In this document: positions 36,153 to 44,409 of the stretch, in pieces
Numbering within the stretch: the first letter of the stretch is position 1
Layout: each line of letters begins with the position of its first letter
Assembly (NCBI RefSeq): GCF_025403485.1
Contig: NZ_CP099966.1
Span: forward strand, 3,447,001 to 3,511,000
DNA: 64,000 nucleotides
Origin: Chryseobacterium paludis
Lineage (GTDB): Bacteria; Bacteroidota; Bacteroidia; Flavobacteriales; Weeksellaceae
Reading direction: 5' to 3'
The notes under the pieces: model-generated
The model's input: only the letters and a program-made list of their open reading frames with translations
What the model was told of the DNA's origin: nothing
The model's database searches: none
Position numbers and translations under genes: made by a program

Positions 36153-36827
36153 TTGAGCGGAATCCTATATTTTGTTCCTACTCCCGTAGGAAACTTAGAA
36201 GATATGACTTTCAGAGCCGTGAATGTACTGAAAGAAGTAGATTATATTTTATGTGAAGATACGAGAACATCCGGAGTCCTTTTAAAGCATTTCGAGATTT
36301 CTAAACCTTTAAGATCTTATCATTTGCATAATGAACATCAGGCAACGGAGAAAGTAATTTCCGACCTTGAAAGCGGCCAAAATGTTGCTATTATTACAGA
36401 TGCAGGAACACCTGGAATTTCTGATCCCGGTTATTTATTGGGAAAAGCAGGGGCAGATCATAATATTGAGATGATTTGCTTACCTGGAGCAACAGCTTTT
36501 GTTCCGGCACTTGTGGTATCCGGACTTCCAAATAATGAATTTTTATTTGCCGGTTTTCTCCCACAAAAGAAAGGAAGACAAACCAAGCTTAAACAGCTTG
36601 CAGAAGAGAAAAAAACAATTGTTTTATATGAGAGTCCTCATAAAATAAACACAACACTAGAACAGATCAAAGAGTTCTTCGGTGAACATACAAAAGTAAG
36701 TTTAAGCCGTGAAATTTCTAAAAAATTTGAAGAAACTAAAAGAGGAACGATCAATGAATTAATCGAATTTTCTAAAAGTAAAACTTTAAAAGGAGAAATT
36801 GTTCTTATTGTGAATAATTCTAATTAA
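36153..36827 (+). CDS. rsmI: 16S rRNA (cytidine-1402-2'-O)-methyltransferase RsmI
   Basis: The 224-residue SAM-dependent tetrapyrrole methylase-fold enzyme has YFVPTPVGNLEDMTFRAV, LCEDTRTSG, ITDAGTPGISDPG, LPGATAFVPALVVSGLP and the C-terminal FEETKRGTINEL. It methylates the 2'-O of C1402 in 16S rRNA. The start is TTG at 36153; the next in-frame ATG would remove the conserved N-terminal strand, so TTG is the true start. Confidence 0.95.
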   Translation: MSGILYFVPTPVGNLEDMTFRAVNVLKEVDYILCEDTRTSGVLLKHFEISKPLRSYHLHNEHQATEKVISDLESGQNVAIITDAGTPGISDPGYLLGKAGADHNIEMICLPGATAFVPALVVSGLPNNEFLFAGFLPQKKGRQTKLKQLAEEKKTIVLYESPHKINTTLEQIKEFFGEHTKVSLSREISKKFEETKRGTINELIEFSKSKTLKGEIVLIVNNSN

Positions 36828-38300
36828 TTGAAAAAGCTATTTTTTATACTACTTTCATCAGTTTCTTTCGCACAGCAAACTGATCAATACAAACAGATCT
36901 TACTATCAAAAAAACTGGGTAAAGAAGTACGCTTTTACTCAAAGGGATATGGAATAATTTCTGAAACCGGTAAATCGAGTATAGTAGATTCTTTAGGAGT
37001 CATTACTGCTGATTTCCCTTACAAAAGTGAGATCTCCCGCCTGACGAAAGACCGATTCATTGTAAAAGGGAGAGAAGGAGCTTTTAATGGAAAAACGGCT
37101 CTGATTGACAATAGAGGAATTCAGTTAATACCATTCGATAATTTTAAGTTCAGAACCTGGGAAAATAAACAAAGACTCATTTATTCCAAAAGTGGACGGG
37201 ATTGTGTTTATGATTACAACGGAAAGCAGATCATTCCTTTCTCTGATAGAATAGAATTTGCCAGTGAGAATAGATTCTTTGTGAAAATTGGAAAAAGCTG
37301 GAAGATCTATGATTTTGATGGTCAATTAGTTTCCGATAGGGAGTTTGATGAAAATTTGCATTTTTATAAGGGAAGGGTATATATTATTACCGGTTTTAGA
37401 AAAGGCGAGATCATTGATAATAATGGGAAAACGATAAGTTCTATTTCCGACCACTATATTGATGGAATTATTTCCTATCCTTTTCTCGTTACTAAAAATA
37501 TTCCTAAAGATAAATATGGAATTGTAGATGCAGATGAAAATATATTGGCTGAAGAGATCTACGATCAGGCTTTTGTGGGAACAGAATACATCTATCTTAA
37601 GAAAGATGATAAAGTAAGTATCTTTTCTAAGAAAGATAAAAAAGTACATGCTACGGATTTCGGATATGTAAACCATTTATTTAATGGCTTATTCAGAACG
37701 GTTCCTGAGAATAAAAATCCTAAAGTTGCTGTAATCAGAACCAACGGAGAAATTGTATTGCCTCAAGAGTATGATGATGTAGATGCTCTTAAAATTTCAG
37801 GGCAAGACTTTCTTTATCTGAGAAAAAATAATGAAGAAACACTTTTAGATAAAAATCTGAATAGTGTTTTAGATGGGGATTATGAGATCGAGAAAATATT
37901 TTCTAATTATCTGATTCTTAAAAAAGAAGGGGTGTTCTACAGATTTTCACCAAAGGATAAACAATACAAAGTGCTGGAGAATATTGTTTCTATAAAACCT
38001 TTTGTACGTTTACCTGGGCTGATCTATAAAAATAAAGAAAATAAATTCGGAATGATGAATGAAGAAGGAATTGAAATAATTCCAGGGATCTACGATGATA
38101 TGATCACTTTCCTTTCTGCCAATGAAATTGTTGTAAAAAAAGAAAATAAATTCGGAGTTACAAACTATAAGAATGAACCTCTTAAAGATGTAGTTTATGA
38201 TAGCTACTCATCGGATAGAAAAGGGGTAAAACTGACGAAGGGTAAAAATTCAGAATTTTTATATTTTACGCATTCTGAAGATAAAACAGTCTGGGATTGA
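36828..38300 (+). CDS. Secreted WG-repeat protein
   Basis: The 490-residue protein has a short signal peptide (LFFILLSSVSFAQ). The body consists of about ten degenerate WG (KWG) beta-repeats, for example KYGIVDADENILAEEIYD and KFGMMNEEGIEIIPGIYDD. WG repeats form extended or propeller-like surfaces, often of unknown binding role. The start is TTG directly after the rsmI stop, so translation is coupled to rsmI. No catalytic motif is visible. Confidence 0.8.
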   Translation: MKKLFFILLSSVSFAQQTDQYKQILLSKKLGKEVRFYSKGYGIISETGKSSIVDSLGVITADFPYKSEISRLTKDRFIVKGREGAFNGKTALIDNRGIQLIPFDNFKFRTWENKQRLIYSKSGRDCVYDYNGKQIIPFSDRIEFASENRFFVKIGKSWKIYDFDGQLVSDREFDENLHFYKGRVYIITGFRKGEIIDNNGKTISSISDHYIDGIISYPFLVTKNIPKDKYGIVDADENILAEEIYDQAFVGTEYIYLKKDDKVSIFSKKDKKVHATDFGYVNHLFNGLFRTVPENKNPKVAVIRTNGEIVLPQEYDDVDALKISGQDFLYLRKNNEETLLDKNLNSVLDGDYEIEKIFSNYLILKKEGVFYRFSPKDKQYKVLENIVSIKPFVRLPGLIYKNKENKFGMMNEEGIEIIPGIYDDMITFLSANEIVVKKENKFGVTNYKNEPLKDVVYDSYSSDRKGVKLTKGKNSEFLYFTHSEDKTVWD

Positions 38301-38376
38301 TCCTCAAACATGACAAAAAACAGACTTAATACGAAAGTAATGTATGATTAATAATGCGTTGAATAACAAATTATAA

Positions 38377-38384
38377 TATCTTTG
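38377..38384 (+). promoter_or_regulatory. -7 element of fabG
   Basis: TATCTTTG matches TAnnTTTG, with a TTG 15 bases upstream (38359-38361). It gives a leader of roughly 80 bases for fabG. Confidence 0.45.
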
Positions 38385-38471
38385 CGGCTATTTATTTTGT
38401 CAAAAAAAATATATTAAATTAGCCGCTAATCAATACATTAGTAAATAGAAAAGAAAATAATTGTCATAGAT

Positions 38472-39215
38472 ATGAAACTATTAGAAGGAAAGGTAGCACT
38501 AATTACCGGAGCTACAAGAGGAATTGGAAAAGGAATAGCTGAGATTTTTGCTCAACAGGGAGCAAAAGTGGCTTTTACTTATGCCGGTTCTGTAGACAAA
38601 GCAAAAGAATTAGAAGCGACTTTAAGTTCTGTAACTCAAATAAAAGGTTACCAATCTGATGCATCAGATTATGATGCTGCTCAAAAATTAGTAGATGATG
38701 TAATGGAAGAATTTGGCAAGATCGATATACTGGTCAACAACGCTGGAATTACAAGAGATAATCTGTTATTGAGAATGTCTAAAGATGATTGGGATACTAT
38801 TATCAGGGTAAATTTAGATTCTGTATTCAACCTTACTAAAGCTGTAATCAAACCTATGATGAAAGCAAAATCAGGTTCTATTATCAATATAACTTCAGTA
38901 GTTGGGGTAAAAGGAAATGCGGGACAGTCTAATTATGCAGCTTCTAAAGCTGGAGCAATTGGATTTACAAAATCTATCGCCCTTGAATTAGGATCAAGAA
39001 ATATCCGTTGTAACGCTGTTGCCCCAGGATTTATTGAAACTGAAATGACCGCTTCTTTAGATGAGAAAACACTTAAAGCCTGGAGAGATGGAATTCCAAT
39101 GAAGAGAGGTGGACAGCCTCAGGATATTGCAAATGCCTGTGTATTTTTAGGAAGTGAAATGTCAACTTATATTACCGGACAAACATTACATGTTGACGGT
39201 GGAATGTTAACATAA
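38472..39215 (+). CDS. fabG: 3-oxoacyl-ACP reductase FabG
   Basis: The 247-residue SDR has TGATRGIG at 12-19, NNAGITRDNLLLRM, catalytic Ser in ITSVVGVKGN and YAASKAG, and ends TGQTLHVDGGMLT, all typical of FabG. It performs the NADPH-dependent reduction of 3-ketoacyl-ACP in fatty acid synthesis. It stands alone instead of in a fab cluster, has its own promoter, and ends in a strong terminator. Confidence 0.95.
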   Translation: MKLLEGKVALITGATRGIGKGIAEIFAQQGAKVAFTYAGSVDKAKELEATLSSVTQIKGYQSDASDYDAAQKLVDDVMEEFGKIDILVNNAGITRDNLLLRMSKDDWDTIIRVNLDSVFNLTKAVIKPMMKAKSGSIINITSVVGVKGNAGQSNYAASKAGAIGFTKSIALELGSRNIRCNAVAPGFIETEMTASLDEKTLKAWRDGIPMKRGGQPQDIANACVFLGSEMSTYITGQTLHVDGGMLT

Positions 39216-39223
39216 AAATAAAG

Positions 39224-39249
39224 AAAGCCAGATCAATTGATCTGGCTTT
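39224..39249. terminator. Bidirectional terminator after fabG
   Basis: AAAGCCAGATCAA is perfectly complementary to TTGATCTGGCTTT, with T and A tracts on the two sides. It serves fabG and the converging guaC. Confidence 0.9.
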
Positions 39250-39258
39250 TTATTTATC

Positions 39259-40299
39259 TTAATCTTTGAAGATTTGATTTTCCTGTTCCTGAACCCTGAT
39301 GAATGTGGTTCTCTTGGATAGTTCTTTAAGTTTGGAGGCCCCTACATAAGTGCAGGTAGACCGTACACCTCCTAAAATATCTTTTACAGTTTCCGAAACC
39401 GGACCTTTATAGCCTACTTTCACAGTTTTACCCTCTGAGGCTCTATATTCTGCAACACCACCGGAATGTTTATCCATGGCTGTTTTTGAACTCATTCCAT
39501 AAAAAAGACGGTATTTTTTTCCGTTTTCTTCAATCATCTCACCACCACTTTCATCATGTCCGGCAAACATTCCACCAAGCATGACAAAATCTGCACCACC
39601 TCCAAAAGCCTTAGCGACATCGCCTGGAACTTTACAACCACCATCTGCAATAATATGACCACCCAAACCATGAGCAGCGTCAGAACATTCGATAATAGCA
39701 GAAAGCTGAGGATAACCAACACCGGTCTTCACTCGCGTTGTGCACACGGAACCAGGCCCGATGCCAACTTTAATGATATCTGCACCTACTAAAAGTAGTT
39801 CTTCAACCATTTCACCGGTTACCACATTACCTGCTATAATGATTTTATCAGGAAAATTAGCTCTTGCCTGCTTTACAAAGTCAACAAAATGTTCAGAATA
39901 ACCATTGGCTACATCAATACACAGAAACTCGATTTTTGGATGCTTTTCGATGATTTGTTTAAGCTTTTCTTCATCCGTTTTTCCGGTTCCTGTACTTAAA
40001 GCAATATATTGGTGAATACTTTCTGGCTGACTATTCAGAAACTGATCCCATTCCTCCACGGAATAATGTTTGTGAACTGCTGTAATAATTTTATCTTTTG
40101 CGAGTTCTACAGCCATTTCGAAAGTACCTACAGTATCCATATTGGCAGCAATGATGGGAGTACCTGTCCATTTCTTTTTGGTATATCTGAATGTAAATTC
40201 TCTTTCTAAACTCACTTCAGATCTGGATTTCAGGGTAGATCTTTTCGGACGGAACATTACATCCTTAAACCCTAATTTTATATCATTTTCTATACGCAT
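39259..40299 (-). CDS. guaC: GMP reductase
   Basis: The 346-residue TIM-barrel enzyme of the IMPDH/GMPR family has the catalytic Cys in [31 protein letters not shown] and [14 protein letters not shown]. There are no CBS domains, and the length matches E. coli GuaC. It deaminates GMP to IMP with NADPH in purine salvage. It is a single gene, divergent from the Lgt-like operon. Confidence 0.95.
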   Translation of the reverse strand: MRIENDIKLGFKDVMFRPKRSTLKSRSEVSLEREFTFRYTKKKWTGTPIIAANMDTVGTFEMAVELAKDKIITAVHKHYSVEEWDQFLNSQPESIHQYIALSTGTGKTDEEKLKQIIEKHPKIEFLCIDVANGYSEHFVDFVKQARANFPDKIIIAGNVVTGEMVEELLLVGADIIKVGIGPGSVCTTRVKTGVGYPQLSAIIECSDAAHGLGGHIIADGGCKVPGDVAKAFGGGADFVMLGGMFAGHDESGGEMIEENGKKYRLFYGMSSKTAMDKHSGGVAEYRASEGKTVKVGYKGPVSETVKDILGGVRSTCTYVGASKLKELSKRTTFIRVQEQENQIFKD

Positions 40300-40358
40300 T
40301 GTAATTATTTAGAATATTAAAATTAGCAAATAATATTAAATATAGTATTTTTGAAAGC

Positions 40359-41105
40359 ATGGATTTTCCTGTTACTTTTCAATTATTTGGTAATACAGTG
40401 TTAGCGCATCCTCTTTTTGAAGCGTTGGGGATGTTTATGGGGATGCGGTATTATTTTTATTTAAAAAGAAAATCAACAGAAAAGCTTACTTTTAATACTT
40501 CTGCAGCGGTTCTTATTGGAGCAACAGCAGGCGCTTTAATCGGGTCAAAGTTAATTGGTAATCTCGAAAACCCTTACAAACTATTTGAACACTTTGACTT
40601 GAAAAGTATTTGGTCGAATAATACAATAGTGGGTGGACTTGCTTTTGGTTTAATGGGCGTGGAATTGGCGAAAAAGATTGTTAAACATAAGGAAAGTACT
40701 GGCGATCTCATTGTTTTTCCTTTAATGCTGGCGATCATTATTGGTAGAATAGGCTGTTTTCTTACCGGGGTTTATGAAGAAACCTATGGTTTGCCAACAG
40801 ACTCAATATTTGGGATGCATCTTGGAGATCAGTATTTACGTCATCCTGTTGCGCTTTATGAAATCGTATTCTTAATCAGTCTTTGGGTTATTTTAAAGAT
40901 AAAAAAAAGTACAAAAGAGTACCCATCCGGGTATATTTTCCAACTATTTATGTTGAGTTATTTTACCTTTAGATTTTTTCTGGATTTTATAAAACCGAGG
41001 GTAGGTATTATTGGAAGCCTGGGGACGATTCAGCTTTTATGTATTTGTGTAATTATTTATTACATCTTTAAGATTAGAAAAACAAAAACCGTAAATTCAC
41101 CTTAA
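40359..41105 (+). CDS. Divergent prolipoprotein diacylglyceryl transferase-like membrane protein
   Basis: The 248-residue polytopic protein (about seven hydrophobic segments) has the Lgt fold signatures GRIGCF at 129-134, RHPVALYE at 161-168, and an Arg followed by an acidic residue in FRFFLDFIKP. Several residues shown to matter in E. coli Lgt are changed: the Asn in GRxGN is Cys133, the His-Gly-Gly loop reads IVGG, and the late Glu is Asp. It is therefore probably not the housekeeping Lgt and may move another lipid or acceptor. It heads an operon with a 78-residue membrane protein (11-base gap) and a radical SAM enzyme. Confidence 0.8.
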   Translation: MDFPVTFQLFGNTVLAHPLFEALGMFMGMRYYFYLKRKSTEKLTFNTSAAVLIGATAGALIGSKLIGNLENPYKLFEHFDLKSIWSNNTIVGGLAFGLMGVELAKKIVKHKESTGDLIVFPLMLAIIIGRIGCFLTGVYEETYGLPTDSIFGMHLGDQYLRHPVALYEIVFLISLWVILKIKKSTKEYPSGYIFQLFMLSYFTFRFFLDFIKPRVGIIGSLGTIQLLCICVIIYYIFKIRKTKTVNSP

Positions 41106-41116
41106 AATATTTAAAA

Positions 41117-41353
41117 ATGAAACTCTTAACCCTTTTGGAAGGTGGAAATCTGGGCGGAATGGTTGCAATGATTATTTTAATAATAATATTGGGAGCCCTA
41201 TTTATTTCATTCATTATTACAATGATTGTGAAGATCTCCTATGAATGGAAAGGAGATAAAAAATTTACCAAAAAACAATTTATTCAGAGCATGCTGATTT
41301 GTCTGTTGATCTGTGGTTTGATCAGTGGGTATATTTGTGGTGGAGGAATATAA
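41117..41353 (+). CDS. Small two-pass membrane protein in the Lgt-like/radical SAM operon
   Basis: The 78-residue protein has two transmembrane segments (about 14-38 and 58-76) and a short basic cytoplasmic loop (YEWKGDKKFTKKQ). The C-terminus ends in CGGG followed by Ile, with Cys also in the second membrane segment. I recognise no family. It lies 11 bases after the Lgt-like gene and 9 before the radical SAM gene, so a role as membrane anchor or subunit for these two is the simplest idea (inference). Confidence 0.65.
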   Translation: MKLLTLLEGGNLGGMVAMIILIIILGALFISFIITMIVKISYEWKGDKKFTKKQFIQSMLICLLICGLISGYICGGGI

Positions 41354-41362
41354 AATTACATT

Positions 41363-42766
41363 ATGCCAATACGAAATTATACATATTACGATTATACAAT
41401 TAGTCTTTGCCCGGAATGTCTGAAAAGAGTGGGAGCTAAGATCATTATAGAAGATGAATCCGTTTTCATGACGAAAAGATGTCCTGATCATGGTTTTTTC
41501 AAAACAAAAATTGCTTCCGATGTCCATTATTATAAAAACATCAGAAACTATAATAAAGCATCAGAAATGCCTTTGCATTTTGGAACGGACGTAGAATACG
41601 GCTGCCCTTATGATTGTGGACTGTGTGTGGATCATGAACAGCACAGCTGTCTTTCCATTGTAGAAGTAACAGATCGTTGTAATTTGACTTGTCCTACATG
41701 CTATGCAATGTCATCTCCTCATTACGGAAGTCATAGAAGTCTCGAAGAAATAGAAGCGATGTTTGATGTGATTGTAAAAAATGAAGGCCAGCCGGATGTT
41801 GTTCAGATCAGTGGCGGAGAGCCTACCATCCATCCTGAGTTCTTTAAGATCATGGATATTGCTAAGTCGAAGCCGATCAAACATTTAATGCTCAATACAA
41901 ACGGGGTTAGAATTGCCAATGATCCGGGTTTTGCAGAAAAGCTGGCAACTTACGCTCCCGAGTTTGAGGTTTATCTTCAATTTGATTCTTTTAAACCAGA
42001 GATTTTGATCGATTTTAGAGGAAAAGACCTCACCGATATCAGAATGAAGGCTCTTGAAAAGCTAAACGAGCTTAACCTTTCTACGACATTGGTCATTGTT
42101 CTTCAACAAGGCAAAAATATAGATGAGATTGGAAAGATCATTGATTTTGCATTGAAACAAAAATGTGTGCGTGGAATTACATTTCAGCCTGTAGAAATTG
42201 CAGGAAGAAACAGGGAAGATTCAGCACATGAAAAAATTACTTTAACGGAAGTAAGACAAGAGATACTGAATCAATTCCCATTATTGAATTCAGATGATAT
42301 TATTCCCGTTCCCTGTAACCCAGATGCTTTGGCAATGGGATATATTTTAAAACTTGAGGGTGAAATTATTCCTTTAACGAGGTATATCAATCCAGCTGAT
42401 TTACTGAATAATGAGTCTCGAAATACAATTGTGTATGAGCAGGATGCCGGACTCCAAATGCAGCTTTTGGACATTTTCAGTACTGGAATATCTGTAGATA
42501 AAGTAAAACCTAAAGTGAATCAATTACTTTGCTGTCTTCCTGAGGTTTCGGCTCCAAATCTGGATTATGATAATTTATTCAGAATTATTATCATGAATTT
42601 TATGGATGCTCATGATTTTGATGTTCGCGCAGTAAAGAAATCCTGTGTTCACATTGTGAATAAAGATCTGAAATTAATCCCTTTTGAAACAATGAATCTT
42701 TTTTACAGAGATGGGAAAAAGGAATATCTGGAAGAATTAAGGAGAGAGGATAAGGTTCTGTTTTAG
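41363..42766 (+). CDS. Radical SAM enzyme of the tetraether-synthase-like (COG1964/MJ0619) group
   Basis: The 467-residue protein has, in order, a zinc-ribbon or rubredoxin-like N-terminus (CPEC at 16-19, CPDH at 40-43), a first CxxxCxxC motif at Cys81/85/88 followed by DHEQHSC, and the canonical radical SAM motif Cys106/110/113 (CNLTCPTC). Next come SGGEPTIHPEF and a C-terminal part with LLCC, FMDAHDFD and SCVHIV. This arrangement matches the archaeal MJ0619/Tes family, which joins lipid tails by C-C bonds, and its bacterial relatives. The last Cys of the archaeal C-terminal motif (PFC) is not kept (PFET). A lipid or lipoprotein substrate is suggested by the cotranscribed Lgt-like gene; the actual reaction is unknown. 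Confidence 0.8.
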   Translation: MPIRNYTYYDYTISLCPECLKRVGAKIIIEDESVFMTKRCPDHGFFKTKIASDVHYYKNIRNYNKASEMPLHFGTDVEYGCPYDCGLCVDHEQHSCLSIVEVTDRCNLTCPTCYAMSSPHYGSHRSLEEIEAMFDVIVKNEGQPDVVQISGGEPTIHPEFFKIMDIAKSKPIKHLMLNTNGVRIANDPGFAEKLATYAPEFEVYLQFDSFKPEILIDFRGKDLTDIRMKALEKLNELNLSTTLVIVLQQGKNIDEIGKIIDFALKQKCVRGITFQPVEIAGRNREDSAHEKITLTEVRQEILNQFPLLNSDDIIPVPCNPDALAMGYILKLEGEIIPLTRYINPADLLNNESRNTIVYEQDAGLQMQLLDIFSTGISVDKVKPKVNQLLCCLPEVSAPNLDYDNLFRIIIMNFMDAHDFDVRAVKKSCVHIVNKDLKLIPFETMNLFYRDGKKEYLEELRREDKVLF

Positions 42767-42830
42767 TATTATCCAGGACCTAGTTCTTTTATACTCAAAA
42801 AATTTGAAAGAAATAAAAAAGGGTGAAAAA

Positions 42831-43493
42831 CTATCGTTTAACACCCCATAAATTTATTGTTCCTCTATGATGGAAACCTAGTTTCTCATATAGCTTTTTA
42901 GCTCCGGTATTAGTTTCAGCAACATGAAGAAAAGGTGTTTTGTTATCTTCAAATATTTTCCCGGAAACAAAAGCGACAAGTTGCTTTGCATAGCCTTTTC
43001 CAAGATAATCTGTATCTGTAATAACAGCACTTACTTCCGTCATATCATTCATCTGCATTCTTTCTCCTGTTACTGCTACCAGTTTGTTATCTTTAAATAT
43101 ACCAAAATAACGACCCAATTCCGGAGTTCTGTTTTTAAAATAATGCGGATAGAACTTTTTGATAAAATGAAGGAGTTCTTCATTATTCTCCTCTCTTAAA
43201 AGATCAATTTTTTCTGTAAAGTCCAGATCAATTTTATTCTCCAATACATACTGATCACAAACAAGCTGAGATAATTCTTTTTCAAAATTACCATAAGGTT
43301 TAGCCCCAAAAATAAGAAAGTCATCACAGATTTTTGAGTATTCTGTGATATCTTTTTCTTTTGCAACCTCTGATGAACCTCCGAAAGCTGCGACTTCAGG
43401 ATTGTAAAATTTAGAATCTCCAAAGTTTAAGCAAAACTTTTTATGATGCTCATTAAGTGAATGATAAACAGGATTGTCTAGTTTCTCGTACAT
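42831..43493 (-). CDS. GNAT family N-acetyltransferase
   Basis: In this 220-residue protein the C-terminal half holds the GNAT fold, with acetyl-CoA loop YLGKGYAKQL near 165 followed by AETNTGAKKLYEKLGFHHRG. The N-terminal 90 residues form an extra domain (ENLIDL-like helices and FCLNFGDSKFYNPEVAAFGG). This is common for FR47-type acetyltransferases of unknown substrate. The ATG overlaps the surE stop by one base (TAATG), so it is translated together with surE. Confidence 0.88.
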   Translation of the reverse strand: MYEKLDNPVYHSLNEHHKKFCLNFGDSKFYNPEVAAFGGSSEVAKEKDITEYSKICDDFLIFGAKPYGNFEKELSQLVCDQYVLENKIDLDFTEKIDLLREENNEELLHFIKKFYPHYFKNRTPELGRYFGIFKDNKLVAVTGERMQMNDMTEVSAVITDTDYLGKGYAKQLVAFVSGKIFEDNKTPFLHVAETNTGAKKLYEKLGFHHRGTINLWGVKR

Positions 43494-44263
43494 TAATCGA
43501 AATTCATTACTTCTTCCAGAGTCTTCATATATTCATAAGCTGTTAAATCAAACTTTACAGGAACAATGGAGATATATCCATTGGCTAAAGCGGTTTCATC
43601 AGCATCTTCGGATTCATCCATGTTATTGAAATATCCTGTTAACCAGTAATATTTTTTTCCGTGTGGATTTACTCTTTCATCAAAACTTTCTTCCCATTTT
43701 GCATGAGCCTGCTTACAAACTTTGATTCCTTTTATATCTCCGGCAGGAAGTTTTGGAATATTTACATTGAGAACGATCCCTCTAGGCATTGGATTTTCCA
43801 ATGTTCTCCTAACGATATTTTGAATAAATTCTTTGGCTTGTGTAAAATCTGCTTCCCAGCTAAAATCAAGTAATGAAAATCCAATTGCTGGAATTCCTTC
43901 TACACCAGCCTCTACAGCTGCAGACATTGTCCCGGAGTAGATTACATTAATAGATGAGTTCGCTCCATGATTGATCCCAGAAACAACAATGTCGGGTCTT
44001 CTTGTTAAAATTTTATCAAGAGCCATTTTGACACAGTCTACGGGGGTTCCACTACAAGAATAATCTGTTTGAGGACCATCTAGCTGTACTTCTTCGTAAC
44101 TTAAGGTAGAATTAATAGTAATAGCATGTCCCTTTCCACTTTGTGGGGAGTCGGGTGCTACCACAATCACTTCTCCGATTTCGTTCATAAAACTGATAAG
44201 ATTTCTGATACCAGGTGCTGTAATTCCATCATCATTAGTAACCAGAATAAGTGGTCTTTCCAT
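43493..44263 (-). CDS. surE: 5'/3'-nucleotidase SurE
   Basis: The protein is 256 residues long from ATG at 44263; an upstream non-ATG reading from 44284 adds seven residues and is not favoured. Metal-binding Asp-Asp in ILVTNDDGITAPGI, APDSPQSGKGHA, GTPVDCVKMAL and SGINHGANSSINVIYSGTMSAA are complete SurE motifs. It dephosphorylates nucleoside monophosphates and may respond to stationary phase. It forms an operon with the GNAT gene. Confidence 0.95.
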   Translation of the reverse strand: MERPLILVTNDDGITAPGIRNLISFMNEIGEVIVVAPDSPQSGKGHAITINSTLSYEEVQLDGPQTDYSCSGTPVDCVKMALDKILTRRPDIVVSGINHGANSSINVIYSGTMSAAVEAGVEGIPAIGFSLLDFSWEADFTQAKEFIQNIVRRTLENPMPRGIVLNVNIPKLPAGDIKGIKVCKQAHAKWEESFDERVNPHGKKYYWLTGYFNNMDESEDADETALANGYISIVPVKFDLTAYEYMKTLEEVMNFD

Positions 44264-44409
44264 AAAATATTTTAATTTTAACAAAAATACTCAAAACTAT
44301 CCGATATTTGTAAATAAGGTATTAAATTTGATAGTTTGTAACAGTAATTTAAATATTACTACTAATTAATATTATTTAAAAAAAATATAATAAAATACAT
44401 AACAGATTT

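Noticed and set aside
41117..41353. Toxin or holin-type small protein
   Set aside because: There is no antitoxin partner or phage context; tight operon spacing with two enzymes favours a subunit role.
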